The notes under the pieces: model-generated
Told to the model about the DNA's origin: nothing
The model's database searches: none
Seen by the model: only the letters and a program-made list of their open reading frames with translations
In this document: in pieces, positions 26,966-36,621 of the stretch
How positions within the stretch are numbered: the stretch's first letter is position 1
Layout: every line of letters begins with the position of its first letter
Source: a virus
Virus record (IMG/VR): IMGVR_UViG_3300027704_000021
Coordinates: 1 to 64,000 of that record
Strand: one strand, 5' to 3'
DNA: 64,000 bases
Program-made: the position numbers and the translations under genes

Positions 26966-29900
26966 ATGGCTGAGTTTAAATTAGGCAGAATTAGGTTTAT
27001 ATGGAAGGGAACATGGACAACTTCCACTACCTATTATAAAGATGACATCGTTAGAAATGGCGGTAATACATACATATGTATTAAAGGACATAGTGCATTG
27101 GCACTATTTTCAACCAACCAGTCAACTTATTGGAATAAGATTTCCGATGGTACTGAATGGAAATCAAACTGGACATTAAATACTCTTTATAAAATTAATG
27201 ACATTGTTAAGTATGGCAGTTTGTTATATGTTGCAAATACTGAACATCTAAGTGCAGGCAGTGCTGCAGATGGTCTTGAACTTGACCAAAGCAAGTGGGA
27301 CTTATATGCAGAAGGCTTTGATTATAAAGCCGACTGGACTGTTAACACACGTTACAAAATTAACGACACTGCTAAGTACGGCGGAACTGTATATACTTGT
27401 ATTACTGGACATACGTCAGCAGCAAATTTAGCACTTGGACTAGAAGCAGATCAATCAAAGTGGAATATTTTCTCCGAAGGTTTCTACTGGAGAATGGATT
27501 GGTCACAATCAATAAGATATCGTGTAAACGATCTTGTAAGATATGGCGGCCAAATATATGTTTGTAATCAAGGCCATACTTCTGCACTTCTTGCAAATGG
27601 TCTAGAAAATGACCAAAGCAAGTGGGACTACTTACACAAAGGTATTGAATATAAGAACGAATGGGCATCAGTTACACGATATAAAATTAATGATATTGTT
27701 AAGTATGGTGGCGGCACCTGGATTTGTACAACGTACCACACTAGCCAAGCTACGTTTGTAGCAGATGAAAGTAAATGGGCACAGTTTGTAGAAGGTTTAG
27801 AATTTGAAGATACATGGAGCGGAACAGCTACATATCAACCAGGTGACTTTGTTACATACGGCGGCTATTCTTACGTATCTAAAACTAATAACATAGGCAA
27901 CGGTCAGCCATCAACTAACACAACAGATTGGTCTTTATTTACAACTGGATTTAGACATGCCCAAGATTGGGGCGACGATAGTGCAGCAGAAGAATATGCA
28001 GTTGGTGATGTAGTAAGACTTGGTGGATTTACATACCTATGTATATTAGATCACACTGGTCAACGTCCACCAAATGTTACATATTGGGAACTACTTAACG
28101 AAGGTTTTAAGTGGAAAAATACTTGGCTTGACGCAACACTTTATGACAAAGGCGATTCAATTAGACATGGCGTAAACAGCTATGTTTGTATACTTGCACA
28201 CACATCGGCTGTGGCATCTAATAGACCAGATCTTGATAGCGGTACATATTGGAATTTGTTAACTGCTGGTGCAGAATCAGGCAACTTAACAACACAGGGC
28301 GACTTAGTTTACTATAGTGGCTCAGGTCCAACAAGACTACCAATCGGCGAAGTAGGGCAAGTACTAAAAGTAAATTCAGCAGGAAATGCTCCTGAATGGG
28401 GATTCTTTGGATCGCTTGCAAATGTGTACTATGTACAAAATACAGTTGGACAAGACAGTCCTGCAGGCGCATACGGACTTACATTAGATAGACCTTGGAA
28501 ATCATTGCAGTATGCAACACAGCAAGTGTTAAATGGTGCAGAAAGACCAAATGCTGGATGGCTACTTAAAAGAAATAGAAACTTTATTGCAGAAGAAATT
28601 CTACAATGGGTTACATGGAATATTGCAAATCCATCAGGTATATGGGCAAGTTTTACTTTAGATAGTGCAGCATCGTGTCGTAGAGATATGGGACAAATTG
28701 TTGATGCAATAGTCTATGATTTAACACATGGTGGAAACCAACGTACAAGAGCAGCAGCAAATTCGTACTTTGACGCCAGCGGTAACTTACTCACAGTAGT
28801 AGCTGACGAAAAACTTCAAACAATAGCTGCAATTAATTACGGACTAACAGTTATAGATAGAGTGTTAAGTAACTTAGCACCAGCTACAAACTATCAAACA
28901 ACAAACAGTTTTTCTCCAGCACATCCGCAGATAATTAATGCAACTTATCTTGAAGAAACTGATGCACAATCGCAAACAAATCTGCTAATAGGAATTATCA
29001 CAGATGCAATTAGTGCAGAAGTAAACACTAACGTACCAAAAGCACATATTCCAAATAACACAATTTATGTTAAGAGTGGAACACTTGTTGAACATACACC
29101 AATCCTTGTTCCAGCTTATACTGCAATTGTTGGTGACGAACTACGTTCAACTAAAATTACACCAGCAGGCGTAGTAACAGGAGCAGCTGATGTTCCAAAG
29201 AGTATAGCGGCTATTGCAAGATTACAAGCTATTATGTCCTCTATTGTTACTAACGCTAGTGTAACAAAGTCATCAGGTAACTCAGCAAGTCAAGTAACTA
29301 CGCGAGTTGCAGGTAGTGCTGGAGCAGGTACAGCAGCAACAAACTTGCTCCAAGAATTGCAAGACTATATTGACTATCGTGTTAACGGTGTTGCAGGCGA
29401 CTCTACAGTTCCAACTACTAGAGGAACAAATACTCCTGTCACTGCAACTGGTTTTGTTTTTGCAACAGAATGTATTGAAGCAAACAGAGCTTTCTTAGTT
29501 GCTGAAGTGCATGCATTTATTGCTGTAACTTACCCAAGTTACACATATACTATTGCAGCTTGTACAAGAGATGTTAATAGATACTTAGACGCTATCATTT
29601 ATGATATAATATACACAGGCAACTGTAGAACTTTAAGTGCAGCAAAACTTTATGCTAATTCCGTAAGCGGTTGTTTAACTGAAGACATGTTCTACATGCG
29701 TAATGGAACAGGATTAAGAAACTGTACACTAAGCGGATTAACAGGATCATTAGGTAGTGCAAACTCATACGGGACTAAACGTCCGAGTGCAGGAGCATTT
29801 GTAAGTTTAGATCCAGGATATGGCCCAGCTGATTCAGATGCATGGATTGCTACAAGATCACCTTATGTACAAAACGTAACAACATTTGGAACTGCATGTA

Positions 29901-31753
29901 TTGGTCTAAAAATAGACGGAGATATACATGACGGAGGCAACGACTCAATTGTTGCTAACGACTTTACACAGATTCTCGATAATGGTATTGGCATATGGGT
30001 TACTAACTTAGGCAGAGCAGAGCTTGTAAGTGTGTTCTCATACTACGGCCACATTGGTTATCTAGCAGAGAACGGCGGCAAAATCCGTGCTACAAATGGT
30101 AACAGCTCATACGGTGACTTTGGTGCTGTAGCAGAAGGTGTTGACACTTCAGAAGTTCCAGTAACTGGTACAGTAGATAATAGATCAACAGAAGCTAACA
30201 TTGTAAACGTATTAACAGATAAAAATAAAATATTATTATTTGAATACTCAAATGCTGGTTTAAATTATGCAAATGCCGATACAACAATTAGTACTTCCGG
30301 TGGTGAGAATAATGCAGTAATTAGTGCAGAAAATGTTTATAACGGTGGTGTATACGAAGTAAGACTACTAGATCCGGCTACTAACTTAGGTGGTGCAGGA
30401 TACGTTACATCAACGAACACTGCACAACTTGGTACAGCAACACAAATTACAATTAGTAATACTGATGCAAGTTTAAGTGCAACATACACAGGAATGGCTA
30501 TTTGGATTGTTAGCGGCACTGGTGCAGGACAATATGCTTATATTAATGCTTATACAGCAGGAACTAAAATAGCTACTGTTCTTAAAAACAGTGACGGTAG
30601 TGCAGGTTGGGACTCATGTTACGGTGCAGCTATTGTTGCGGCACTTGATGCTACAACAGAATACGTAATTGAACCAAGAGTTGTGTTTAGTGGCGGTGGC
30701 GTAAGTGCATATGCAGATATTGCAAAGGCACGTGCTAAAGTAGCAGATGGAAAAATTGTAGGATTTAGAATTTGGCATCCTGGCACAGGATATAGCTCAC
30801 TACCAACAATAACAATTACAGATCCAAACAATACAGTTGACGTACCGCACTTAGTTAGAACTGGTAACGGGGTACTTGGGCAACCAACATGGTCTAATAG
30901 AGGAACATCATATACAACAGCAACAGCTACAGTAGTGTCAGCAGTTGGTTACGCAGACTTCTATCAACCAGGCGGTTATATTAAAATGACTGGTTTGACA
31001 GAACAGCCAGTACCAGGTGCAAACGTAGAAATTGCTGGCATACCAAATACATGGTATAAGCTAGTTGGAGTTACTGGAGTTACAGGTAGTGCAGGAAACT
31101 ACTCGGCACTATTGCAAATTAGTCCAGCAGTAAGTGTTACTGATGCGCCGGAACAAGACGAAGGTGTAATTATAAGAAGAAGATACAGTCAAGTACGATT
31201 AACAGGACATGACTTCTTAGATGTAGGCACCGGCGGATTTACTACTACTAACTATCCAGGAGTACCTAGTGTAGTAGCTGATCAACTAGACGAAACTAAA
31301 GACTTTGGAGGAGGTAGAGTATTTTATACTTCTACAGACCAAGATGGTAACTTTAGAGTTGGCGAGTTGTTTAGTATTGAACAGTCGACTGGTAGAGCAA
31401 CACTAAATGCTGATGCATTTAACGTAAGTGGTCTACAAGAATTACAACTTGGTGAGTTATCATTAGGTGGTACTAGTGCTACTGTTACTGAATTTTCAAC
31501 TGATGGAACGTTTACAGCCAACAGTGATAATATTGTCCCAACACAGCGAGCTATTAAAACTTATATAGCAAGTCAAATTGGTGGCGGTGCAGGTGAACTA
31601 AATGTAAACTCAATAACAGCGGGGCAAGTGCATATAACTGGATCAACTATATCACATACTACTGACGCTGAGATAAATATAACAACACAAGTAAACTATA
31701 CAGGTGGAGTCAGCGGGTCGCCGGTTGCACTAAATATGTTTATACAAGCTTAA
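26966..31753 (+). CDS. giant fibre protein, paralogue with a helical insert
   Basis: 1595 residues. Eight CBM5/12-like repeats (to ~residue 435), then the same beta-helix core (VYYVQNTVGQDSPAG) and the same C-terminal domain as the previous protein. Instead of a propeller it carries two helical modules with the pattern C-x-RD...DA..YDL..GGN..T (from CRRDMGQIVDAIVYDL and CTRDVNRYLDAIIYDI). A 47-bp stretch near 31319 is identical to one in the neighbour at 26468. The pair looks like duplicated fibres that exchanged or gained middle domains. Confidence 0.75.
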   Translation: MAEFKLGRIRFIWKGTWTTSTTYYKDDIVRNGGNTYICIKGHSALALFSTNQSTYWNKISDGTEWKSNWTLNTLYKINDIVKYGSLLYVANTEHLSAGSAADGLELDQSKWDLYAEGFDYKADWTVNTRYKINDTAKYGGTVYTCITGHTSAANLALGLEADQSKWNIFSEGFYWRMDWSQSIRYRVNDLVRYGGQIYVCNQGHTSALLANGLENDQSKWDYLHKGIEYKNEWASVTRYKINDIVKYGGGTWICTTYHTSQATFVADESKWAQFVEGLEFEDTWSGTATYQPGDFVTYGGYSYVSKTNNIGNGQPSTNTTDWSLFTTGFRHAQDWGDDSAAEEYAVGDVVRLGGFTYLCILDHTGQRPPNVTYWELLNEGFKWKNTWLDATLYDKGDSIRHGVNSYVCILAHTSAVASNRPDLDSGTYWNLLTAGAESGNLTTQGDLVYYSGSGPTRLPIGEVGQVLKVNSAGNAPEWGFFGSLANVYYVQNTVGQDSPAGAYGLTLDRPWKSLQYATQQVLNGAERPNAGWLLKRNRNFIAEEILQWVTWNIANPSGIWASFTLDSAASCRRDMGQIVDAIVYDLTHGGNQRTRAAANSYFDASGNLLTVVADEKLQTIAAINYGLTVIDRVLSNLAPATNYQTTNSFSPAHPQIINATYLEETDAQSQTNLLIGIITDAISAEVNTNVPKAHIPNNTIYVKSGTLVEHTPILVPAYTAIVGDELRSTKITPAGVVTGAADVPKSIAAIARLQAIMSSIVTNASVTKSSGNSASQVTTRVAGSAGAGTAATNLLQELQDYIDYRVNGVAGDSTVPTTRGTNTPVTATGFVFATECIEANRAFLVAEVHAFIAVTYPSYTYTIAACTRDVNRYLDAIIYDIIYTGNCRTLSAAKLYANSVSGCLTEDMFYMRNGTGLRNCTLSGLTGSLGSANSYGTKRPSAGAFVSLDPGYGPADSDAWIATRSPYVQNVTTFGTACIGLKIDGDIHDGGNDSIVANDFTQILDNGIGIWVTNLGRAELVSVFSYYGHIGYLAENGGKIRATNGNSSYGDFGAVAEGVDTSEVPVTGTVDNRSTEANIVNVLTDKNKILLFEYSNAGLNYANADTTISTSGGENNAVISAENVYNGGVYEVRLLDPATNLGGAGYVTSTNTAQLGTATQITISNTDASLSATYTGMAIWIVSGTGAGQYAYINAYTAGTKIATVLKNSDGSAGWDSCYGAAIVAALDATTEYVIEPRVVFSGGGVSAYADIAKARAKVADGKIVGFRIWHPGTGYSSLPTITITDPNNTVDVPHLVRTGNGVLGQPTWSNRGTSYTTATATVVSAVGYADFYQPGGYIKMTGLTEQPVPGANVEIAGIPNTWYKLVGVTGVTGSAGNYSALLQISPAVSVTDAPEQDEGVIIRRRYSQVRLTGHDFLDVGTGGFTTTNYPGVPSVVADQLDETKDFGGGRVFYTSTDQDGNFRVGELFSIEQSTGRATLNADAFNVSGLQELQLGELSLGGTSATVTEFSTDGTFTANSDNIVPTQRAIKTYIASQIGGGAGELNVNSITAGQVHITGSTISHTTDAEINITTQVNYTGGVSGSPVALNMFIQA

Positions 31754-31767
31754 TGGAGAAATAACAA

Positions 31768-32085
31768 ATGGCCACAGGAAGAATAGGAACAGCGGATTTA
31801 AGTGCCGCAACTAATACTACTATTTACACTTGCCCGAGCAATCACTACACTGTTGCTAGTGTGTCGATGACAAATAGGGGCAATGTGCCTGTTTTGGTCA
31901 GATTAGCAGTTTGTGACACTAGTACACCGGGTTTGGATGAATACTTAGAGTACGATGTTGAATTACTACCAAAAAACGTGTTAGAACGTACTGGTATTAT
32001 CTTAGGCGCATCACAGCTAATTGTAGCATATGCAAGCACAACAGGCATTAGTGTCGTTGCGTTTGGTATTGAGACAACGGCATAA
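31768..32085 (+). CDS. small beta-sandwich structural protein (105 aa)
   Basis: HYTVASVSMTNRGNVPVLVR...YDVELLPKNVLERTGIILG is a recognisable small family of marine T4-like phage structural proteins. Paralogue of 17376 and 21375. TGGAGAAA ribosome site. Third copy following a fibre gene. Confidence 0.7.
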   Translation: MATGRIGTADLSAATNTTIYTCPSNHYTVASVSMTNRGNVPVLVRLAVCDTSTPGLDEYLEYDVELLPKNVLERTGIILGASQLIVAYASTTGISVVAFGIETTA

Positions 32086-32088
32086 ATA
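32081..32088 (+). promoter_or_regulatory. late promoter-like box
   Basis: CATAAATA, a one-base variant of the late consensus, overlapping the previous stop; AAAGGA and the ATG at 32106 follow. Confidence 0.55.
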
Positions 32089-32105
32089 TATAAAAGGACA
32101 ATACA

Positions 32106-32426
32106 ATGGGAAGATATTTAACAAGCACACTAAACTACGCAACAACTAACGTTGTTACTGGTACTAGCGTAACAGCCAAAGCAAATGATAGAATTTTATG
32201 CACAGCAGGAAGTATTACAATTACGCTTCCAGCAAGTCCAGCAGAAAATGACACAATACAAATATGTGACATTAGTGGGACAGCAGGTTCTGCAAATATT
32301 ACAGTAGCTAGGAATGGTGAAGAGATTCAAAACTCTGCAACTAACTTAACTATTGATATCAACAATGCTGCACCGGTACTAGTTTATTCCGGTTCAACAT
32401 ACGGTTGGATTCTAGCTGGCGCATAA
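32106..32426 (+). CDS. fibre-tip-like beta protein (106 aa)
   Basis: ITITLPASPAENDTIQICDI ... NITVARNGEEIQ ... LVYSGSTYGWIL is the compact beta motif common at phage fibre tips and in small tail-spike accessory proteins. Directly before the first Cys-rich adhesin (12-base gap). Role as an adapter between fibre and adhesin is inferred. Confidence 0.65.
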   Translation: MGRYLTSTLNYATTNVVTGTSVTAKANDRILCTAGSITITLPASPAENDTIQICDISGTAGSANITVARNGEEIQNSATNLTIDINNAAPVLVYSGSTYGWILAGA

Positions 32427-32438
32427 GGAGAATTTGAG

Positions 32439-33230
32439 ATGTCAACATTAACAGGACTACTATCTGACTTAGCACCGGCCCTTGTCGGGAACGTGCCTAC
32501 TAGATTAAAAATATACCATACGTCGATGAATGATCCTGCTAATGGAGGGTGTTGTTGTTTATGGACTGTTCCGGCAGGAATAACATCAATAGTATTTGAA
32601 TTATACGGTGGCGGAGCAAGTGGAAATGACGGTTGTTGTTGCTCATTCTCAGCAGTCGAGGGTACCAGCGGTAGTTGGGCATATAAAAGAATAGACACTG
32701 TGGCAGGTTGCCAATACAGGATTTGTGCAGGTAGCTCAACATCATGTGCATATAATGTTAGTAATGTAGGGTGTACAGGTTGTTCAAGTTACGTATATGA
32801 TGTAACAGCAGCTGCTGTTATTGCATGTGCCTGTGGCGGAGATGCTGGAACACAACAGCCAGGATTTACAAGCCCATACGGCAATTATACCTGTTGTTTT
32901 GGAAGAATTCAAGGTACATCATCAAGTGCTAGCCACGGGTTAGGTGACATAACAATAGGCGGAATGGGCGGCACAGGTATGCGAAATACTTATTGTCATA
33001 CTAATTATTATTATTGGCAGTCCGGCGGATTTAGACAGCCAGGAAAACGTAACGAAGATTTATGTTCATGTTGGCATCAAGAAGGTCGACATGTTATGTG
33101 TACTAGCGGAGATCCTTTTACAGGACAAAGTTTCCCAGGCGGACCTGGAACATCAGCAATTGCATGTGGTGGCGTCCATTACAACGGACAACCTGGATCA
33201 GGCGGACAAGTCGTTGTTTTATATAATTAA
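32439..33230 (+). CDS. Cys/Gly-rich adhesin A (263 aa)
   Basis: About 20 cysteines in 263 residues, with the signature NGGCCCLWTVPAG near residue 36, a second CCC at ~66 and Gly-rich loops (GGGASGND, GGMGGTGM, PGSGGQVVV end). The LWTVPAG...V-E-L-(Y/W)-GGG pattern opens Gly-rich receptor-binding domains in several phage fibres; Gly-rich loops recall T4 gp38-type adhesins. Cysteine clusters may bind metal or form disulfides outside the cell. One of three paralogues here. Likely a host-recognition tip. Confidence 0.65.
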   Translation: MSTLTGLLSDLAPALVGNVPTRLKIYHTSMNDPANGGCCCLWTVPAGITSIVFELYGGGASGNDGCCCSFSAVEGTSGSWAYKRIDTVAGCQYRICAGSSTSCAYNVSNVGCTGCSSYVYDVTAAAVIACACGGDAGTQQPGFTSPYGNYTCCFGRIQGTSSSASHGLGDITIGGMGGTGMRNTYCHTNYYYWQSGGFRQPGKRNEDLCSCWHQEGRHVMCTSGDPFTGQSFPGGPGTSAIACGGVHYNGQPGSGGQVVVLYN

Positions 33231-33249
33231 TTTAAGCGAGGAAAGATAA

Positions 33250-33924
33250 ATGGCAGAGAATACTACAGCTACAAAAACGTTTACATACAACTTACCAAAT
33301 AAGATGTATGACTCAAGCGAGAGTGATAGTCTAACAGCAAGTGCTACCTATGTAGGATTTGACAGAGTTTACGTATTTGTTGACTCAGATGGAGATCATG
33401 TAGGTAAACGAAATAGAGCATTAACAGAACTTACTGCTGCAGATGACGGCGCAACTGTACCAGAACCAGACGGCACAACTAGAGTCGAAGTTACACTAGC
33501 AGATGATCCATTGATTTTGGCACTTTTTAGAGTCCAAGGATCAACTATTACTACAAATAACCAAACTACAGTTACAGAAACATACGGTGCTTATACTGTT
33601 ACATATAATAATAAGCCAGAAATTCAAGAAACATATGTTGATGAAGATTCACTAGTTTATAACTTAGAAACTGAGGCTTGGAATACTCCAGCGTATAAAT
33701 CCTCTCCAAGTACATGGGCAATGGTAATAGAGAACAGAGATGCCATGCTAGAAGGCAGCGATGGAAAGATTAGTCCAGATATGCCAACAGCAGTTAAAGA
33801 TCCGTGGATTGCATATAGAGCAGCACTTAGAGCATTGCCAACAGTATACAAAAAAGGTGAGTCCGACGAAGTTGAGTCGTGGAAAGTTCAATATCCATTA
33901 TCACCAGATACAAAGGCGGAATAA
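33250..33924 (+). CDS. fibre-assembly chaperone-like protein (224 aa)
   Basis: N-terminal beta part (FTYNLPNKMYDSSESDSL..YVFVDSDGD) is shared with the gene at 35581. The C-terminal KDPWIAYRAALRALP...SWKVQYPLSPD matches the W..YR..LR.LP...W..P.P pattern of tail-fibre assembly chaperones. It sits between two adhesin genes, as adhesin/chaperone pairs do in other phages. Could stay bound to the adhesin or act only in assembly. Confidence 0.6.
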   Translation: MAENTTATKTFTYNLPNKMYDSSESDSLTASATYVGFDRVYVFVDSDGDHVGKRNRALTELTAADDGATVPEPDGTTRVEVTLADDPLILALFRVQGSTITTNNQTTVTETYGAYTVTYNNKPEIQETYVDEDSLVYNLETEAWNTPAYKSSPSTWAMVIENRDAMLEGSDGKISPDMPTAVKDPWIAYRAALRALPTVYKKGESDEVESWKVQYPLSPDTKAE

Positions 33925-33927
33925 ACT

Positions 33928-34707
33928 ATGTCAGCACTTAAAACAATGTTACAATACGGCTCATCAGGAGGAACAGCTAATGTCGATTCGATGATTGTGT
34001 ATGCTACTAACGTAGATGTTCAGGAAAACGGAGGATGTTGTTGTTTATGGACAGCTCCAGCTGGGGTTACTTGGGTAAGTGTTGAAATGTGGGGCGGCGG
34101 CGGCGGAGGCGCAGGCAACTGTTGCTGTCATTTTGGTACTTCAGGCGGCGCAGGAAGTTATTCAAGAAAAATTGTTGATGTTACGGCTGGACAAGCTTAT
34201 AGATTTTGTGCAGCTGGTACAACGTATAGATTTTGTGCAGCTGGTACAACGTATTGTTCAAATGATCGACATGTTGGCTGTGTTGGATATCCAACTTACC
34301 TTTATGGCGAAACTGAAGCTATTAACATGGCATGTGCAAGTGGAGGCAAAGTAGGCTGCAACTTTTGTTGGGGAGCTATTGGCACTACGTACATGGGATG
34401 TGCATCATACCAATGCGGTTCCTATTGTGGCGGAATGGGAATGTGTGGAGCAACAGGCGCACACAAAGGAACAGCATTTTGTTCAGGAACAGCATGGACT
34501 TGGGCGCCAACGCCAGCATTTACTGGAGACTTTTATCGACCAGGTAGAGATGCATGTTCGGGTTATTGTTGCGGATGTGGCACCCTGGGCTATTCACACT
34601 TTCCGGGATCTGGTGGCGCAACTACTTCATCTCACAATTCCTTTCACGGATGTGGAGCTGCTGGTGCAGGCGGATTAATTATTGTCAACTGGCAACTGGA
34701 ATCATAA
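33928..34707 (+). CDS. Cys/Gly-rich adhesin B (259 aa as read)
   Basis: Paralogue of adhesin A: NGGCCCLWTAPAG, a CCC cluster, Gly-rich loops (WGGGGGGAG) and about 23 cysteines. A 27-bp exact tandem duplication (34198-34251) adds nine residues in frame, so the true length is probably 250. Three bases after the chaperone-like gene. Likely an alternative receptor tip. Confidence 0.65.
   Translation: MSALKTMLQYGSSGGTANVDSMIVYATNVDVQENGGCCCLWTAPAGVTWVSVEMWGGGGGGAGNCCCHFGTSGGAGSYSRKIVDVTAGQAYRFCAAGTTYRFCAAGTTYCSNDRHVGCVGYPTYLYGETEAINMACASGGKVGCNFCWGAIGTTYMGCASYQCGSYCGGMGMCGATGAHKGTAFCSGTAWTWAPTPAFTGDFYRPGRDACSGYCCGCGTLGYSHFPGSGGATTSSHNSFHGCGAAGAGGLIIVNWQLES
34198..34251 (+). repeat. 27-bp tandem duplication (in frame)
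   Basis: 34198-34224 is repeated exactly at 34225-34251, duplicating nine residues in adhesin B. It is of the same kind as the frame-breaking duplications elsewhere in the window. Confidence 0.9.
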
Positions 34708-34727
34708 ATTATGGAGAATAATACCCA

Positions 34728-35402
34728 ATGACAGCTTTAAAAGATTTATTATACGGTTACGAGGCAGGCTCCTCAATTAAACCAAAAGAATTTATGATTG
34801 AGAACACTAATAAGTGGCTACCCCAAAACGGCGGCTGCTGCTTATTATGGACTGTTCCAGCAGGCGCAACTCACGCAGTTTTTGAAGTTTGGGCCGGTGG
34901 TGCAGGCGGTGGCTTTAGCTGTTGTTGCACACAAGGTGGTGCAGGCGGCGGCGGTGGATATGGCATGTACGAATCAGACGTATCAGCTGGCGATACTATT
35001 AGATTATGCTCAGCAGGAACAACTGGCGCTAATATGAGTGGTTGTGCTGGATGTACTGGGTGTTCTTCGTTTATATGCAGAGATACTGGAACTGCTTGGT
35101 GCGGTTGTGTTCAAGGCGGCGCTCAGGCTGCTAGATATCCGAGATGCCACTTATCGATTAGTTGTTATAGTTGTTGCTCTATGTGCGGCTGCTGCAACGC
35201 AATATACACAGGCGGTTCAGGACTAACATTATTAGAACAGTCAAGCGGAACAAGTGGAATGTACAACAGTAGCCAGTTTTGTGTAGAAACAGGTTGGCAA
35301 ATTATGGGTGGAGCATACGGAACACCTAACAGGTTGGCAAATTATGGGTGGAGCATACGGAACACCTACTCCCCGACCACAAGGATCGTCAACATGTTGT
35401 AA
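34728..35402 (+). CDS. Cys/Gly-rich adhesin C, N-terminal part of a frameshifted gene
   Basis: Third paralogue: NGGCCLLWTVPAGATHAVFEV, CCC cluster, GGAGGGGGYG loop, more Cys pairs. The frame is lost after a 40-bp tandem duplication (35288-35367) and stops at 35402. With one copy removed it joins the frame ending at 35571, giving 267 residues, in line with adhesins A and B. TGGAGAAT precedes the ATG region. Confidence 0.7.
   Translation: MTALKDLLYGYEAGSSIKPKEFMIENTNKWLPQNGGCCLLWTVPAGATHAVFEVWAGGAGGGFSCCCTQGGAGGGGGYGMYESDVSAGDTIRLCSAGTTGANMSGCAGCTGCSSFICRDTGTAWCGCVQGGAQAARYPRCHLSISCYSCCSMCGCCNAIYTGGSGLTLLEQSSGTSGMYNSSQFCVETGWQIMGGAYGTPNRLANYGWSIRNTYSPTTRIVNML
35288..35367 (+). repeat. 40-bp tandem duplication causing a frameshift
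   Basis: 35288-35327 equals 35328-35367. Removing one copy restores adhesin C. Confidence 0.92.
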
Positions 35403-35571
35403 CAGCTGCTATGGCGGCATTTGCGGAAGCTATACTAGCTGTTGCGGACAAGCATGTATGAATATGGGATTTCATCCAGGCGGCGCTGGGCTTACTGGCT
35501 GGACAAATGACGGCACATGCAGATGTGGCGGCGTTGGCGGTGGCGGCTTAATTTACGTAGTATACTGGTAA
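35308..35571 (+). CDS. C-terminal part of frameshifted adhesin C
   Basis: Holds the Cys-rich end (CCNSCYGGICGSYTSCCGQAC) and the Gly-rich terminus GGVGGGGLIYVVYW, equivalent to the ends of adhesins A and B. The Met at 35308 is not a real start. The next gene begins 9 bases on. Confidence 0.7.
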   Translation: MEHTEHLTGWQIMGGAYGTPTPRPQGSSTCCNSCYGGICGSYTSCCGQACMNMGFHPGGAGLTGWTNDGTCRCGGVGGGGLIYVVYW

Positions 35572-35580
35572 GGAATAATC

Positions 35581-36621
35581 ATGGCTATAACAACAATTAC
35601 AAGACAACTTACATACGGGTTACCGGACGATATCTATCATCAAACACAAGAGGATGGTCTACAAGCTACTGTGTATTATAAAGGCCCAAACAAACGATAT
35701 ATTTGGGTTAATTCTATTACAAATAAAATTATTGATATGATTGATGAAGATACTGGTGAAGGAATATTCACTGGAGAAATATCTTTTCCAGAAAGAGAAG
35801 CTTATCTAGTTGAAGTAGATGCTGAATCTAGTGATCAAAATGATCTTTTATTATGTGCTTTGTTTGGCGGCGTAGATCCTCTTTCAATTCCTGACATTGA
35901 AGAAGATGTTCCGGGTCAAACTGAAAAGTATATAAGAGACAAATATCCAATACCTGATCATACATATCAGATAAGAGAGATTGAATATTCACCTAATGCA
36001 AAACAATGGGTTACACCGTTTCCTTTTAGACATCCTATAATGACTTGGGAAGAAAAGCTGGTATATAGAGATAATGCTTTAATCAATAGTGATAGACTTT
36101 ATAGTGACGACTTGCCAGATAGTGCAACTACTGCAATTCAAACTTATAGAACCTATTTAAGAGATATTACTGAAACTGTCGGAGTAGCATGGACTGCAAC
36201 AATTCCAACAGCAGGTACAGGGTATGTAGTAGGAAATAAACTACTAGTACAAGATCCTAGGTATAAAAATACTACAGTAGTAGACGAAGTTACGCTAACA
36301 GTTACAGCAGTTAATAGCGATGGCGGAGTTACTGGATTTAGTGTTGCGAATAAAAGAGCATTATATCATCCTGCAGCAGCTGCGTACACAGATTGTTTCT
36401 TTGTTACCAATGGATCTGGCGTTGGAGCTAGTGTTACATTGACTAAAATTAAACAGGTTGACCCTTGGAAAGTGCAATGGAAAACACAGCCATTGTTTAC
36501 GCTTCATCAACCTGGTACTGCAACAGCAGCTGATGATAATCCTGATCACTTAGTTGACGAAAAGGCATATGGTGCAGCTTCAAAAACTTATACTGCATCG
36601 CACCCTTTAGCAGTAGAATAA
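35581..36621 (+). CDS. fibre-assembly chaperone-like protein (346 aa)
   Basis: Shares its N-terminal layout with 33250 (LTYGLPDDIYHQTQEDGL..YIWVNSITN). It contains AIQTYRTYLRDITE, then an inserted beta domain (~residues 200-295: GTGYVVGNKLLVQDP...), then DPWKVQWKTQP, so the YR..LRD and W...P parts of the chaperone motif are separated by an insert. The GYVVGNKLLV insert resembles the beta units of the 2326-residue protein. Last gene of the fibre block; a hairpin follows. Confidence 0.6.
   Translation: MAITTITRQLTYGLPDDIYHQTQEDGLQATVYYKGPNKRYIWVNSITNKIIDMIDEDTGEGIFTGEISFPEREAYLVEVDAESSDQNDLLLCALFGGVDPLSIPDIEEDVPGQTEKYIRDKYPIPDHTYQIREIEYSPNAKQWVTPFPFRHPIMTWEEKLVYRDNALINSDRLYSDDLPDSATTAIQTYRTYLRDITETVGVAWTATIPTAGTGYVVGNKLLVQDPRYKNTTVVDEVTLTVTAVNSDGGVTGFSVANKRALYHPAAAAYTDCFFVTNGSGVGASVTLTKIKQVDPWKVQWKTQPLFTLHQPGTATAADDNPDHLVDEKAYGAASKTYTASHPLAVE

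Noticed and set aside
22106-28270. CRISPR-like or other DNA repeat array
   Set aside because: The repeats are protein-level (~55 residues) with diverged DNA, not short identical repeats with spacers.
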